A stretch of DNA of 64,000 nt from Shinella lacus (GTDB lineage: Bacteria > Pseudomonadota > Alphaproteobacteria > Rhizobiales > Rhizobiaceae), in NCBI RefSeq assembly GCF_010994755.1, contig NZ_WHSB02000002.1:186001-250000 (forward strand), in the 5' to 3' direction. Shown one piece after another: positions 30,245 through 38,001 of this stretch (positions are counted from its first letter, which is position 1; each line of letters starts with the position of its first letter). Made by a program: the position numbers and the translations under genes. Under the pieces are notes generated by a model. It searched no databases and was not told where the DNA came from. It was given only the letters and a program-made list of their open reading frames with translations.

Positions 30245-30613
30245 ATGGCAGCGCTCAACATTGCATTCGAGGCGCCCGACAATGCAGGCGGCATGTCCCA
30301 TTCCGGGGGACGGCCGATCGATCTGATACACCTTGCGCGCCAGACCATGGGCGACAAGGCACTGGAACTGGAAGTCTTGCAGATGTTTGCGCGGGCCGCC
30401 CGCGAGAGCATGAAGGAGCTTGCCGGCTCCGAAGGCGAGGCCCGCGCTGCCGTCGCGCATCGCCTGAAGGGGTCCGCCCAGTCGGTCGGCGCCACCGTCG
30501 TCAGCAAGGCTGCCGAGGCGCTGGAGGCAAACCCGGCCGATGCGATCGCGCTTTCCGCCGTTGCCGCCGCCGTCGTCGAAGCTGAAAATTTCATCCTCAA
30601 ACTCTGCCGCTGA
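30245..30613 (+). CDS. Hpt-domain phosphotransfer protein
   Basis: 122 residues, a single four-helix Hpt domain. The phosphorylatable histidine is His72 in AHRLKGSAQSVGA, which matches the HxLKG motif. There is no kinase or receiver domain, so it should shuttle phosphate between a hybrid kinase and a response regulator. Its partners are not adjacent. It shares a CtrA-box intergenic region with the polar growth gene, so a cell-cycle relay is possible but unproven; it is not recognisably ChpT. Confidence 0.88.
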   Translation: MAALNIAFEAPDNAGGMSHSGGRPIDLIHLARQTMGDKALELEVLQMFARAARESMKELAGSEGEARAAVAHRLKGSAQSVGATVVSKAAEALEANPADAIALSAVAAAVVEAENFILKLCR

Positions 30614-30730
30614 TCGTCGCAGGCTCGCCGCCCCGGACGTGGCGCGGTGGGCAAAGCCGATGGCGCGTCCGGACCTGCCACAGCCCTGCCGGGCGCGCGA
30701 TGTTGACTGGGAAGGGGTTTTGTTGGAAAC

Positions 30731-30752
30731 AACCGCCGGAAAACCGGCGGTT
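30731..30752 (+). terminator. Hairpin between hpt and ferredoxin genes
   Basis: AACCGCCGG (30731-30739) pairs with CCGGCGGTT (30744-30752) across AAAA. No U tract follows, so it could be a processing or attenuation element. Confidence 0.4.
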
Positions 30753-30817
30753 CGGCACCGTCCCTTCGCCGGCCCGTCTTTCGCCTCCTCGGGCAGCCTA
30801 CAGGATCCGGACCCATC

Positions 30818-31138
30818 ATGAGCAAACTCACCATCGTCGCCTTCGACGGCACGCGCCACGAACTGGATGTCGCCAACGGCTCCACGGTCATGGAGAATGC
30901 CGTGCGCAACTCCGTGCCCGGCATCGAGGCCGAATGCGGCGGCGCCTGTGCCTGCGCGACCTGTCATGTCTATGTCGACGATGCCTGGAGTGGCACCGTC
31001 GGCCCGCCGGAAGCGATGGAAGAGGACATGCTGGACTTCGCCTACGACGTCCGCCCGACCTCGCGGCTCTCCTGTCAGATCAAGATGTCGGATGCGTTTG
31101 ACGGGCTCGTGGTTCACGTGCCGGAACGCCAGGCCTGA
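30818..31138 (+). CDS. 2Fe-2S ferredoxin (adrenodoxin type)
   Basis: 106 residues. Cluster ligands are Cys40, Cys46, Cys49 and Cys86 (C-x5-C-x2-C ... C), set in [11 protein letters not shown] and RLSCQIKM; Cys44 is extra. This is the adrenodoxin/putidaredoxin group, used in electron transfer to P450s or in Fe-S assembly. No P450 or reductase lies beside it. It starts at the ATG at 30818. Confidence 0.93.
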   Translation: MSKLTIVAFDGTRHELDVANGSTVMENAVRNSVPGIEAECGGACACATCHVYVDDAWSGTVGPPEAMEEDMLDFAYDVRPTSRLSCQIKMSDAFDGLVVHVPERQA

Positions 31139-31272
31139 CATCTCCCATTTTCGCTGGAATTGTATTCGCGCCTCTGCCCATCCGGCAGGCGGACGGCGCT
31201 CGACCATGCGATGTCTTCTACGCACTTGAAGAAGAGAATCGGTTGTTCTGCCGGCTGGAAAGAATAGAGGGG

Positions 31273-31432
31273 CAAAAAAAGAGCCTCGCCGGTCGATAAG
31301 GACGAGCGAGGCCAGGAGGGCGCATCGCAGACAGGAGAGGGAGGAGACACCTGCTGCTAAGATAAGGACGCGCCAGGAGAACCTGTTACAAACCGTTTCA
31401 TGCAACTTCGGGAAGGAAAATCGTCTTCCCGT
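31273..31432 (-). ncRNA. Putative small RNA with anti-Shine-Dalgarno loop and terminator
   Basis: On the minus strand three structured parts follow one another. A hairpin (CGGGAAG at 31409-31415 with CTTCCCG at 31425-31431) comes first, then a small CAGG/CCTG hairpin (31374-31385). A pyrimidine-rich stretch containing CTCCTCCC (31339-31346) follows, flanked by CAGG and CCTG. The element ends with GCCTCGC/GCGAGGC (31283-31312) and seven T residues, a textbook terminator. It lies 270 bases past the nearest minus-strand gene. Exposed CUCCUCCC loops characterise rhizobial trans-acting sRNAs of the alpha-r14/NfeR1 type. Boundaries and promoter are not determined. Confidence 0.45.
31274..31312 (-). 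terminator. Rho-independent terminator, minus strand
   Basis: GCGAGGC (31306-31312) and GCCTCGC (31283-31289) form a seven-base stem. On the minus strand it is followed by TC and seven T residues (31274-31280). Confidence 0.8.
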
Positions 31433-31578
31433 TCACTGTTGAAATGAAGATACGGTGATTTGCGGATTTGCGCTATCGCTAAAACTAACCATTAATTTCA
31501 TGCATGCGCAGGCACCCGGGCCTTGCCCCGGTCCGAATCCATTAAAACTCTTTCAAGAAATACATGCGCCGCCGGCTT

Positions 31579-32190
31579 TTACTCGCCGCGGTTCTTCAGC
31601 CGGTGCACCAGGAGCCGCATCATGCGGTCGTTGAAGTTCTTCGATTCGACGCGGTCGAACCTTGCCTGGTCGGCATCGTGTTTCGTCACGGCATCGGCTG
31701 TCACCCGGTCAACGCGCGCCTGCATGCGCTCGCAATCGGATTCGGGGCGCAGCTTTTTCAGATCGCGCTCCAGGCCGCGGGCATGCTGGCGGGCGATTTC
31801 GGCATGGCGCTCCTCGTGGCGGCGGATGTCGCTTGCCAGCGTATCCCAGATGAGGGCGAGCGAGGCGGTCGTGCGGTTGCGGTTCTTCCAGCGCGGCAGG
31901 ATGATCTGCGTGGAAAGCGTCACCTTCGCCTCGCCGACAGCACAACGGCTGCCGCGGCGCACATAGGTGACCGAGCCGCCCCACTTGATCTTGGTGGCGC
32001 CGGGATGGCGCGCGCCGCTGTGTTTCATCATCGGGCCGCGCTTCGACAGTTCCGCATCGAGCTCCGCCGCGGTGTGGCCGCCGACGGAGAAATAGGCGAA
32101 GGTCTTCGACGTGATCGTCTGGGCGGCGGCCGGCTGAAGAGCGAGGCAGGTGAGGGCGGCAACGGCCATCAGGCGAGCGATGGTCTTCAT
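31579..32190 (-). CDS. DUF922 secreted putative Zn-dependent protease
   Basis: 203 residues from the ATG at 32190. It has a signal peptide (to LQPAAAQT) and a C-terminal HEERH motif (HExxH) near residue 145 as in DUF922 proteins, predicted secreted zinc peptidases. The conserved RRHEERHAEIARQHA helix carries the metal site. It should act in the periplasm; substrate unknown. It is divergent from folP. Confidence 0.87.
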   Translation of the reverse strand: MKTIARLMAVAALTCLALQPAAAQTITSKTFAYFSVGGHTAAELDAELSKRGPMMKHSGARHPGATKIKWGGSVTYVRRGSRCAVGEAKVTLSTQIILPRWKNRNRTTASLALIWDTLASDIRRHEERHAEIARQHARGLERDLKKLRPESDCERMQARVDRVTADAVTKHDADQARFDRVESKNFNDRMMRLLVHRLKNRGE

Positions 32191-32336
32191 TCGGTTCCGT
32201 ATTCCTTTCGCCATCGGGTGTGCCCGATGCAGTGCCGGCGGACGGCGCCGGTTGAACTTCCCTTAAGCTTGGGGCATAGGCTCGGCAAGCGCAACACTCT
32301 TTCCCCGGCGCTGGTTAATTGCGGAAGGAAACCGCC

Positions 32337-33236
32337 ATGTTCTCGCCGTTCGATCCCTTCCGCTGGGCGCTCGCCCATGGCCGGTTTCTGGAGCTCGGCC
32401 CGCGCGGCATCCTGATGGCGATCGTCAACGTGACGCCCGATTCCTTTTCCGACGGCGGAAAATTCGACAGCGCGGATGCCGCGGTGGCGCAGGCGATCCT
32501 CTGTCTGGACCAGGGTGCCGAAATCGTCGATATCGGCGGCGAATCGACGAGGCCCGGCGCCGCCCCCGTGACGGCGGCCGAGGAGCAGGATCGCATCCTC
32601 CCGGTCATCGAGGCGCTGGCCGGCACCACCGACGCCATCCTCTCCGTCGACACCTTTCGCGCCGAGACGGCCCGCCTCGCCATTGCCGCCGGCGCGCATA
32701 TCGTCAACGACGTGCACGGCCTGCAACGCGAGCCCGACATTGCCCGGGTGGCCGCGGAAACCGGGGCGGGCCTCTGCATCATGCATACGGGCCGCGACCG
32801 CGAAAAGCGGCCGGACGTGGTGGAGGACCAGTATCTCTTCCTCGGCCGCTCGCTGGAGATCGCCCGTGAGGCCGGCGTGGCGCGCGAGGCGATGGTGCTC
32901 GATCCGGGCTTCGGCTTTGCCAAGGATACCGACGAAAATCTCGAACTGATGGCGCGTTTCGGCGAGCTTTACGGTTTTGCGCTGCCTATGCTCGCCGGCA
33001 CCTCGCGAAAACGCTTTGTCGGCGCGGTCACGGGGCGCGATGCGGCCGACAGGGATGTCGGCACCGCCGCGACGACGGCGCTGCTGCGGGTCGCAGGCGC
33101 TGCGGTCTTCAGAGTGCACGATGTCGCAATCAACAGGGATGCGCTCGCCATTGCCGATGCTATGCTTGCCGCAGGGCGCACGGTGAAGGCGCGCGAGGCG
33201 CGCGCCGCAGAGCCGGCCAGACAGGAAAGATCATGA
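32337..33236 (+). CDS. folP: Dihydropteroate synthase
   Basis: 299 residues from the ATG at 32337, with GGAAGGAAA just upstream. It condenses p-aminobenzoate with dihydropterin pyrophosphate in folate synthesis and is the sulfonamide target. Signature loops are MAIVNVTPDSFSDGG and DIGGESTRPGA, with a DPGFGFAK strand and a TSRKRF motif. It overlaps folB by four bases (ATGA), so it is translationally coupled. Confidence 0.97.
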   Translation: MFSPFDPFRWALAHGRFLELGPRGILMAIVNVTPDSFSDGGKFDSADAAVAQAILCLDQGAEIVDIGGESTRPGAAPVTAAEEQDRILPVIEALAGTTDAILSVDTFRAETARLAIAAGAHIVNDVHGLQREPDIARVAAETGAGLCIMHTGRDREKRPDVVEDQYLFLGRSLEIAREAGVAREAMVLDPGFGFAKDTDENLELMARFGELYGFALPMLAGTSRKRFVGAVTGRDAADRDVGTAATTALLRVAGAAVFRVHDVAINRDALAIADAMLAAGRTVKAREARAAEPARQERS

Positions 33237-33601
33237 CCACCACCTACACGATCACGCTCAAGAACTGCGCCTTCTTCGCCCGCCACGGCCTGCACGATGC
33301 GGAAGAATTTTTAGGCCAGCGATTCTTCGTCGATGCGGAGCTTGAGGTGCGGCCGCTGCGCCCGCTTTCCGACGACGCGATCGAATCGACCGTCGACTAT
33401 GGCGTGGCCTTCCAGGAGATCGAGAAGATCGTCACCGGCCAGCGCCGCTACCTCATCGAGGCCCTGGCGCAGGAGATCGCCACCGTGCTCTGTGCCCGCT
33501 TCCCGCAGATTTCGCGCGCGCGCATCACGGTGCGCAAGCCGAACGCGCCGGTGCCCGGCGTGCTCGACTATGTGCAGGTCACGGTCGACCATGCCGTCTG
33601 A
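33233..33601 (+). CDS. folB: Dihydroneopterin aldolase
   Basis: 122 residues. It carries out the aldol cleavage of dihydroneopterin to hydroxymethyl-dihydropterin. The pattern FFARHGLHDAE with GQRFFVD at the N terminus, ESTVDYG in the middle and a terminal VRKPNAPVPG match the small FolB fold. It lies between folP and folK with overlapping starts and stops. Confidence 0.96.
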   Translation: MTTTYTITLKNCAFFARHGLHDAEEFLGQRFFVDAELEVRPLRPLSDDAIESTVDYGVAFQEIEKIVTGQRRYLIEALAQEIATVLCARFPQISRARITVRKPNAPVPGVLDYVQVTVDHAV

Positions 33602-34109
33602 CGCCTTCCGCCAGGCCTCGCTCGGCCTCGGCGGCAATATCGGCGATCCGGCGCGGGCGATGGCGCAGGCGCTCCAGGCACTCGATGCGCGGCCCGACTG
33701 CCGTGTCACGGCCGTGTCCAGGCTCTACCGCACGCCGCCCTGGGGCAAGACGGACCAGGACTGGTTCTTCAATGCCTGTGCGCTGGTCGAGACGCTGCTG
33801 GAGCCTGAGCCGCTGCTCGATACCTGCCTCGGCATCGAGCGCGACATGAAGCGTGAGCGCAAGGAACGCTGGGGTCCGCGCACCATCGATATCGACGTTC
33901 TGACCTTTGAGGGTGTCGCGCAATCCGGCGGGCGACTGGAACTGCCGCATCCGCGCATGACGGGCCGCGGTTTCGTGCTGATGCCGCTCGCCGACGTGGC
34001 GCCCACGCTGGAGGTGCAGGGGCGCACGGTCGGATCCTGGCTGAAGGATGCGGATGTCGCGGGCATCGAGCCGGCGAGCGCCGGCGCCGAATGGTGGAAG
34101 GTTACTTGA
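33591..34109 (+). CDS. folK: 2-amino-4-hydroxy-6-hydroxymethyldihydropteridine pyrophosphokinase
   Basis: 172 residues from the ATG at 33591, which overlaps the folB stop by 11 bases. It pyrophosphorylates hydroxymethyl-dihydropterin, making the FolP substrate. Motifs: SLGGNIGDP near the start, YRTPPWGKTDQDWFFNA, and the HPPK signature RWGPRTIDIDVL. The third gene of the folate operon; its last bases overlap the convergent secreted-protein gene. Confidence 0.96.
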   Translation: MPSDAFRQASLGLGGNIGDPARAMAQALQALDARPDCRVTAVSRLYRTPPWGKTDQDWFFNACALVETLLEPEPLLDTCLGIERDMKRERKERWGPRTIDIDVLTFEGVAQSGGRLELPHPRMTGRGFVLMPLADVAPTLEVQGRTVGSWLKDADVAGIEPASAGAEWWKVT

Positions 34110-34650
34110 TCGACCCGACGGCGATGTCGTCGAGGTTGCGGTCGAGCGAGACGCCGATGACCGGGATCATCTTGTTTTCGACCTTCACCGAGATGGTGAT
34201 GTTCAGCTTGTTGTCGCTTTCGAGGCGCGCGATCATCGCGCCGTTCAGCTTCTGGCGGTTGATGCCCATCACGACCTTGTTGCCGTTGACCTGGCCCGAG
34301 GTGATGTCGAGGCCCTTGCCGGCTGCGCCGTCGAGGAACTTGCCCTTGTAGGTGCTGCCCGCCTTGCTGATCAGCGCGGACATCGGCTGCTTGAAGACGC
34401 CGACGCGGCAGAAGCCGTCAAGCTGGATGCCGGCGCCCTTGGCCGGCGCCGTGTCGCCCGTCAGGTCGCAGGAGAATTTTGTGCCCTTGTACTTGCCGGC
34501 GACGATTTCGCCCTTGCCCTGCCAGTTGCCGGTGACCTGCTCGAAGAAGGCCTTGTCGCGCGAGCCGGCGGACGCCGGAACCGCGACGGTGGTGGCTGCG
34601 AGGAAGGCCGCTACGGAGGCGCGGGCGATCAAAGAGGTGCGCGAAAACAT
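34102..34650 (-). CDS. Secreted protein of unknown function
   Basis: 182 residues from the ATG at 34650 after AAGGATC. A clear signal peptide (SLIARASVAAFLAATTVAV, cleaved near ASA-G) precedes a mature region with alternating beta strands such as GNWQGKGEIVAGKYKGTKFSC and MIARLESDNKLNITISVKVE. Two Cys residues in the mature part may form a disulfide. It resembles rhizobial beta-rich periplasmic proteins of unknown role; I do not recognise a named family. Confidence 0.8.
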   Translation of the reverse strand: MFSRTSLIARASVAAFLAATTVAVPASAGSRDKAFFEQVTGNWQGKGEIVAGKYKGTKFSCDLTGDTAPAKGAGIQLDGFCRVGVFKQPMSALISKAGSTYKGKFLDGAAGKGLDITSGQVNGNKVVMGINRQKLNGAMIARLESDNKLNITISVKVENKMIPVIGVSLDRNLDDIAVGSIK

Positions 34651-34805
34651 GAACGATCCTTGATGGGCGACGGCCATCTGGCCTGCTGTTGTGCGATGAG
34701 ATTTGCGCGAAAATGGTTAATGGACGGTTTCCGACAGCCTTGCGCTTCGTCATTTGATCGGATCGCACCCCCGGAAAACCGGGGTGTTGCCGCTACTCCA
34801 CAGTT

Positions 34806-35864
34806 CTACAGCGCCTCGTCGCGCCGGCCGGCCGAGGTGCCCGGCGTCAGATCGCCGATGAAATCGCCGATGCCGGGCCGTTTCAGCGCGCGGAAGGGCA
34901 TCGGGCGGCAGAGGTCCATGGCGGCAATGCCGATTCGTGCCGTCATGAGGCCATTGATGACGCCTTCGCCGAGGCGGGCGGAGAGTTTTGAGGCAAGCCC
35001 ATGGCCCAGCACCTGCTGCACAAGGCTGTCGCCCATGGCGATGGAACCGGTGACGGCGAGATGGGCAATGACGTCGCGCATCAGGCGCAGCATGCCGATC
35101 TTTCCGGGCCTTCCGCCGTAGAGTTCGGCCATGCCGCGCACCAGCCGGCTGCTTTCGTAGATGACATAGCCGAGATCGACCAGCGCCCGGGGGCTCACCG
35201 CCGTGACGATGGAGACGCGCTTGGCGGCGCCGAGAATCAGCGCGCGCGCCTCGCGGTCGAGCGGCGCCATCAGTTCGCGCTCGGCAAGATCGACGAGATG
35301 GGCCGCGTCGATGATCTCGCCCTCCGTCTCGGCAAGCCGTGCCCGGCCGCGCGCCGTCTGCGGGCGGGCGGAGAGCAGGTGGACCAGCCGGGCAACGATG
35401 GCGCGGCCGACCGACGGGGTTGGCGACAGCGTGGCGTCGACGACATCGCGCTTCAAATCCTGGACGGCCGCAAGCCGCCGCAGGCCGATCAGTTCGCGCA
35501 GCACGAGGCCGAGCACCGCGAGGACGGCGACGGCCGCGGCACCGATCGCCAGATAACCGAGCCAGTCGTTGCGGCTGAACAGATCGCGGATCAGCGAATC
35601 GACCCACAGGCCGATCGCAAGCGAGACGAGCAGGCCGAGCGCGCCGAAGGCGATGCGGCCGAGCGTGAGGCGGCGCCGGCGCGGGGTGGCGACCGGCGGG
35701 ATCAGTTCGGGCACGTCCGCCGTCGTCGCGATGAAGGGATCTTCGGCATCCGGCGTCAGCCGGACGGCCTCGTCGAAGGCGGCGGGTGCGCGGGGTTTGG
35801 CGCGTTCCGGCGTGGTATCGGCGGGCAGCGAGAAGGCGGCGGGCTTGCGCGGACGGTCGTTCAT
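34806..35864 (-). CDS. ycjF: YcjF family membrane protein (TIGR01620/DUF697)
   Basis: 352 residues: a Pro/acid-rich cytoplasmic N terminus, two adjacent membrane helices at about 70-135, and a DUF697 C-terminal domain (about 200-350) with AVSPRALVDLGYVIY. Its ATG overlaps the ycjX stop (ATGA), so translation is coupled. YcjX and YcjF are co-conserved stress-associated proteins linked to phage-shock type regulons in other bacteria; the molecular role is unknown. Confidence 0.9.
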   Translation of the reverse strand: MNDRPRKPAAFSLPADTTPERAKPRAPAAFDEAVRLTPDAEDPFIATTADVPELIPPVATPRRRRLTLGRIAFGALGLLVSLAIGLWVDSLIRDLFSRNDWLGYLAIGAAAVAVLAVLGLVLRELIGLRRLAAVQDLKRDVVDATLSPTPSVGRAIVARLVHLLSARPQTARGRARLAETEGEIIDAAHLVDLAERELMAPLDREARALILGAAKRVSIVTAVSPRALVDLGYVIYESSRLVRGMAELYGGRPGKIGMLRLMRDVIAHLAVTGSIAMGDSLVQQVLGHGLASKLSARLGEGVINGLMTARIGIAAMDLCRPMPFRALKRPGIGDFIGDLTPGTSAGRRDEAL

Positions 35865-37336
35865 GCGAGCCGGTCTCCGATCAGATATTGCAGCGCCCGG
35901 TCGAGCCGGATGTGCGGCACGGACAATTTCAGGCCGCCGCCCGTCTCCTCGATATGCGGCGGGCGGAAGCGCACGAAGTTCAGGAGATGCGGCGGCTCGC
36001 CTTCGGGAGCGGCATCAAGCGCTTTGAAAAGTGAATCCGGATTCTCCGGCAAGTCCCCGGAAAATATCGCTGTTTTGCGTTCGCCGTCGAAGACCTCGCC
36101 ATTGATCCTCTCGCCCGCCATCGGCGTGCCGACGATGACCGGCAGCACCTGTCCGTCATGCGGCACGGTCGCCTCGCGCGTGGCGCGCACGGAGGCGAGC
36201 GCCATCACCTCGATGCCGGCCCCGCTCATGCCGATGCGCTCGATGGCGCGTTCGACGAGCCGCCGCGTGACCGCTTCCAGCCGCGCATGGCTCTCATGGT
36301 GCAGGTGGTCGGCCTTGGTAGCGGCGATGACGATGCGGTCGATGCGGCGCGTCACGAAGGACGACAGGAAATTGTTGGAGCCGGCGCGAAAACAGTCGAG
36401 CACGTCACCAAGCGCGCGCTCCAGGTCGTGCACGGCCTCGGCACCGCGGTTGATCGCCTGCAGCGCGTCGATGAGCACGATCTGCCGGTCGAGCCGGGCG
36501 AAATGCTCGCGGAAGAACGGGCGCACCACATGGGTCTTGTAGGCCTCGTAGCGCCGTTCCATCATCGCATGCAGCGAGCCCTTGGCGGGGCTGCCCTTGG
36601 GAAGGTTCGCCAGCGGCGCGAAGGTGAGCGCGGGCGAACCTTCGAGATCGCCGGGCATCAGGAAGCGGCCGGGCGGCAGCGTCGAGAGCGAGCGTTCGTC
36701 GGATTTGCAGGCTTTCAGATAGGCAGTGAAGGCGTCTGCGAGCGAGCGGGCGGTTGCCTCCTCTCCGCTCGCGGCCGGATCGACCGTGGCCGACAGCGCC
36801 AGCCAGTCGCGCGCCAGCTCCGCGCGGATGCCGGAGCCGGCGAGCGCCACAGTGTTTTCGCTGAAGGTGCGAAAATCCTGCGCCAGCAGCGGCAGGTCGA
36901 GCAGCCATTCGCCTGGGTAATCGACGATGTCGATCGACAGTTTGCCGGGCGAGAACAGCCGGCCCCAACCGGAGGCGCTCTCATAATCGAGCGTGATGCG
37001 AAGCTGCGATATGGCGCGCGTCGAATCCGGCCAGACGCGATCGGCGACGAGCGCGCGGATATGGTCCTCGTACTGGAAGCGCGGCACCGCGTCGTCCGGC
37101 TGCGGCTCCAGCCGGGTTTTTGACACGCGCCCGGAGCGGCCGGCCTCGAACAGCGGCAGGCGGCCGCCGTTCAGCAGATTGTGCACGAGCGAGGAGATGA
37201 AGACCGTTTTCCCGGCGCGCGACAGACCCGTCACGCCGAGGCGGATCGACGGGTTGACGAGATTGGTGGCGCGGCCGGTCAAGGCGTCGAGCGCGAGCAG
37301 GGCTTCGTCGGTGAGGGTGGTCAGGCTAGGGGGCAA
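35861..37336 (-). CDS. ycjX: YcjX family P-loop protein (DUF463)
   Basis: 491 residues. Walker A GLSRAGKTVF at about 35-44 and a Walker B-like IVDYPGEWLLDLPLL identify the YcjX GTPase-like family. The probable start is a TTG at 37336 behind GAAAGAGA; no ATG fits. It is encoded directly before ycjF with overlap, as in enterobacteria. The SixA-like gene upstream on the same strand is 67 bases away and may share the transcript. Confidence 0.92.
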   Translation of the reverse strand: MPPSLTTLTDEALLALDALTGRATNLVNPSIRLGVTGLSRAGKTVFISSLVHNLLNGGRLPLFEAGRSGRVSKTRLEPQPDDAVPRFQYEDHIRALVADRVWPDSTRAISQLRITLDYESASGWGRLFSPGKLSIDIVDYPGEWLLDLPLLAQDFRTFSENTVALAGSGIRAELARDWLALSATVDPAASGEEATARSLADAFTAYLKACKSDERSLSTLPPGRFLMPGDLEGSPALTFAPLANLPKGSPAKGSLHAMMERRYEAYKTHVVRPFFREHFARLDRQIVLIDALQAINRGAEAVHDLERALGDVLDCFRAGSNNFLSSFVTRRIDRIVIAATKADHLHHESHARLEAVTRRLVERAIERIGMSGAGIEVMALASVRATREATVPHDGQVLPVIVGTPMAGERINGEVFDGERKTAIFSGDLPENPDSLFKALDAAPEGEPPHLLNFVRFRPPHIEETGGGLKLSVPHIRLDRALQYLIGDRLA

Positions 37337-37403
37337 GGTCTCTTTCCAGCATCGAAGGCGATATAGGAAACGAAATCCGGCGGGAAAAGAGGTTGCCCTA
37401 TGA

Positions 37404-37928
37404 TCAGCGCGCCGGCCGCGGCGTCATGAAGCCGGCAAGGCAGGCTCCGGCATAGGCATCCTCGCTCGGCCGCTCGTCGAAATCGAGGATGGCGAGGCCC
37501 GCGGTCGGGTAGCCGAACGGGGCGGCGGCCTCCGCGATCTCCTTGCCGACCAGGCGGTGGAAGAGTTCCTCGATCATCGGATTGTGGCCGACGATCATCA
37601 CGGAGGTCTCCTGGCGGCTGGCGAAGGCGAGTTCGGCATAGGCATCGATCGTGCCGGAATAGAGCTGGTCGACATGCTCGATCGTCAAATCCTGGCTGAC
37701 CGAGCGGTGGAACGGTTCGGCGGTCTGCCGGCAGCGCGCCGCGGTGGAGGAAAAGATGAGGGCCGGCTTGTAGCCCTGGTCGGCGGCTTCCTCGGCGATC
37801 ACCTCGGCTTCGGCAAAGCCGTCATCGTCGAGCGAGCGGTCGAAATCCGACTGGCCGGGCTCGGCCCAGGCGGCGCGGGCGTGGCGAAGCAGATAGAGCC
37901 GGAATGCCGGCGTACCGAGAGATGCCAA
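37404..37928 (-). CDS. SixA-type histidine phosphatase
   Basis: 174 residues from a TTG at 37928 that follows GGAGGA by six bases; longer readings lack a ribosome site. Catalytic motif LRHARA (phosphohistidine acceptor), then SSTAARCRQTAEP and the second active His in VGHNPMIEEL. This single-domain phosphatase family includes SixA, which removes phosphate from His in Hpt domains. An Hpt protein is encoded 7 kb away, but no direct link is visible. Confidence 0.88.
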   Translation of the reverse strand: MASLGTPAFRLYLLRHARAAWAEPGQSDFDRSLDDDGFAEAEVIAEEAADQGYKPALIFSSTAARCRQTAEPFHRSVSQDLTIEHVDQLYSGTIDAYAELAFASRQETSVMIVGHNPMIEELFHRLVGKEIAEAAAPFGYPTAGLAILDFDERPSEDAYAGACLAGFMTPRPAR

Positions 37929-38001
37929 GTCTGTCCTCCATCCGCCTCGCGGCCGATGATCCGCGCCGCTTCCGACTTCATGTCTTTCCTCGCCGGAAAG
38001 A

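Noticed and set aside
31361-31399. Short leader peptide MKRFVTGSPGASLS on the minus strand within the sRNA candidate
   Set aside because: No convincing ribosome site and no run of regulatory codons or downstream biosynthetic gene that would support an attenuator.
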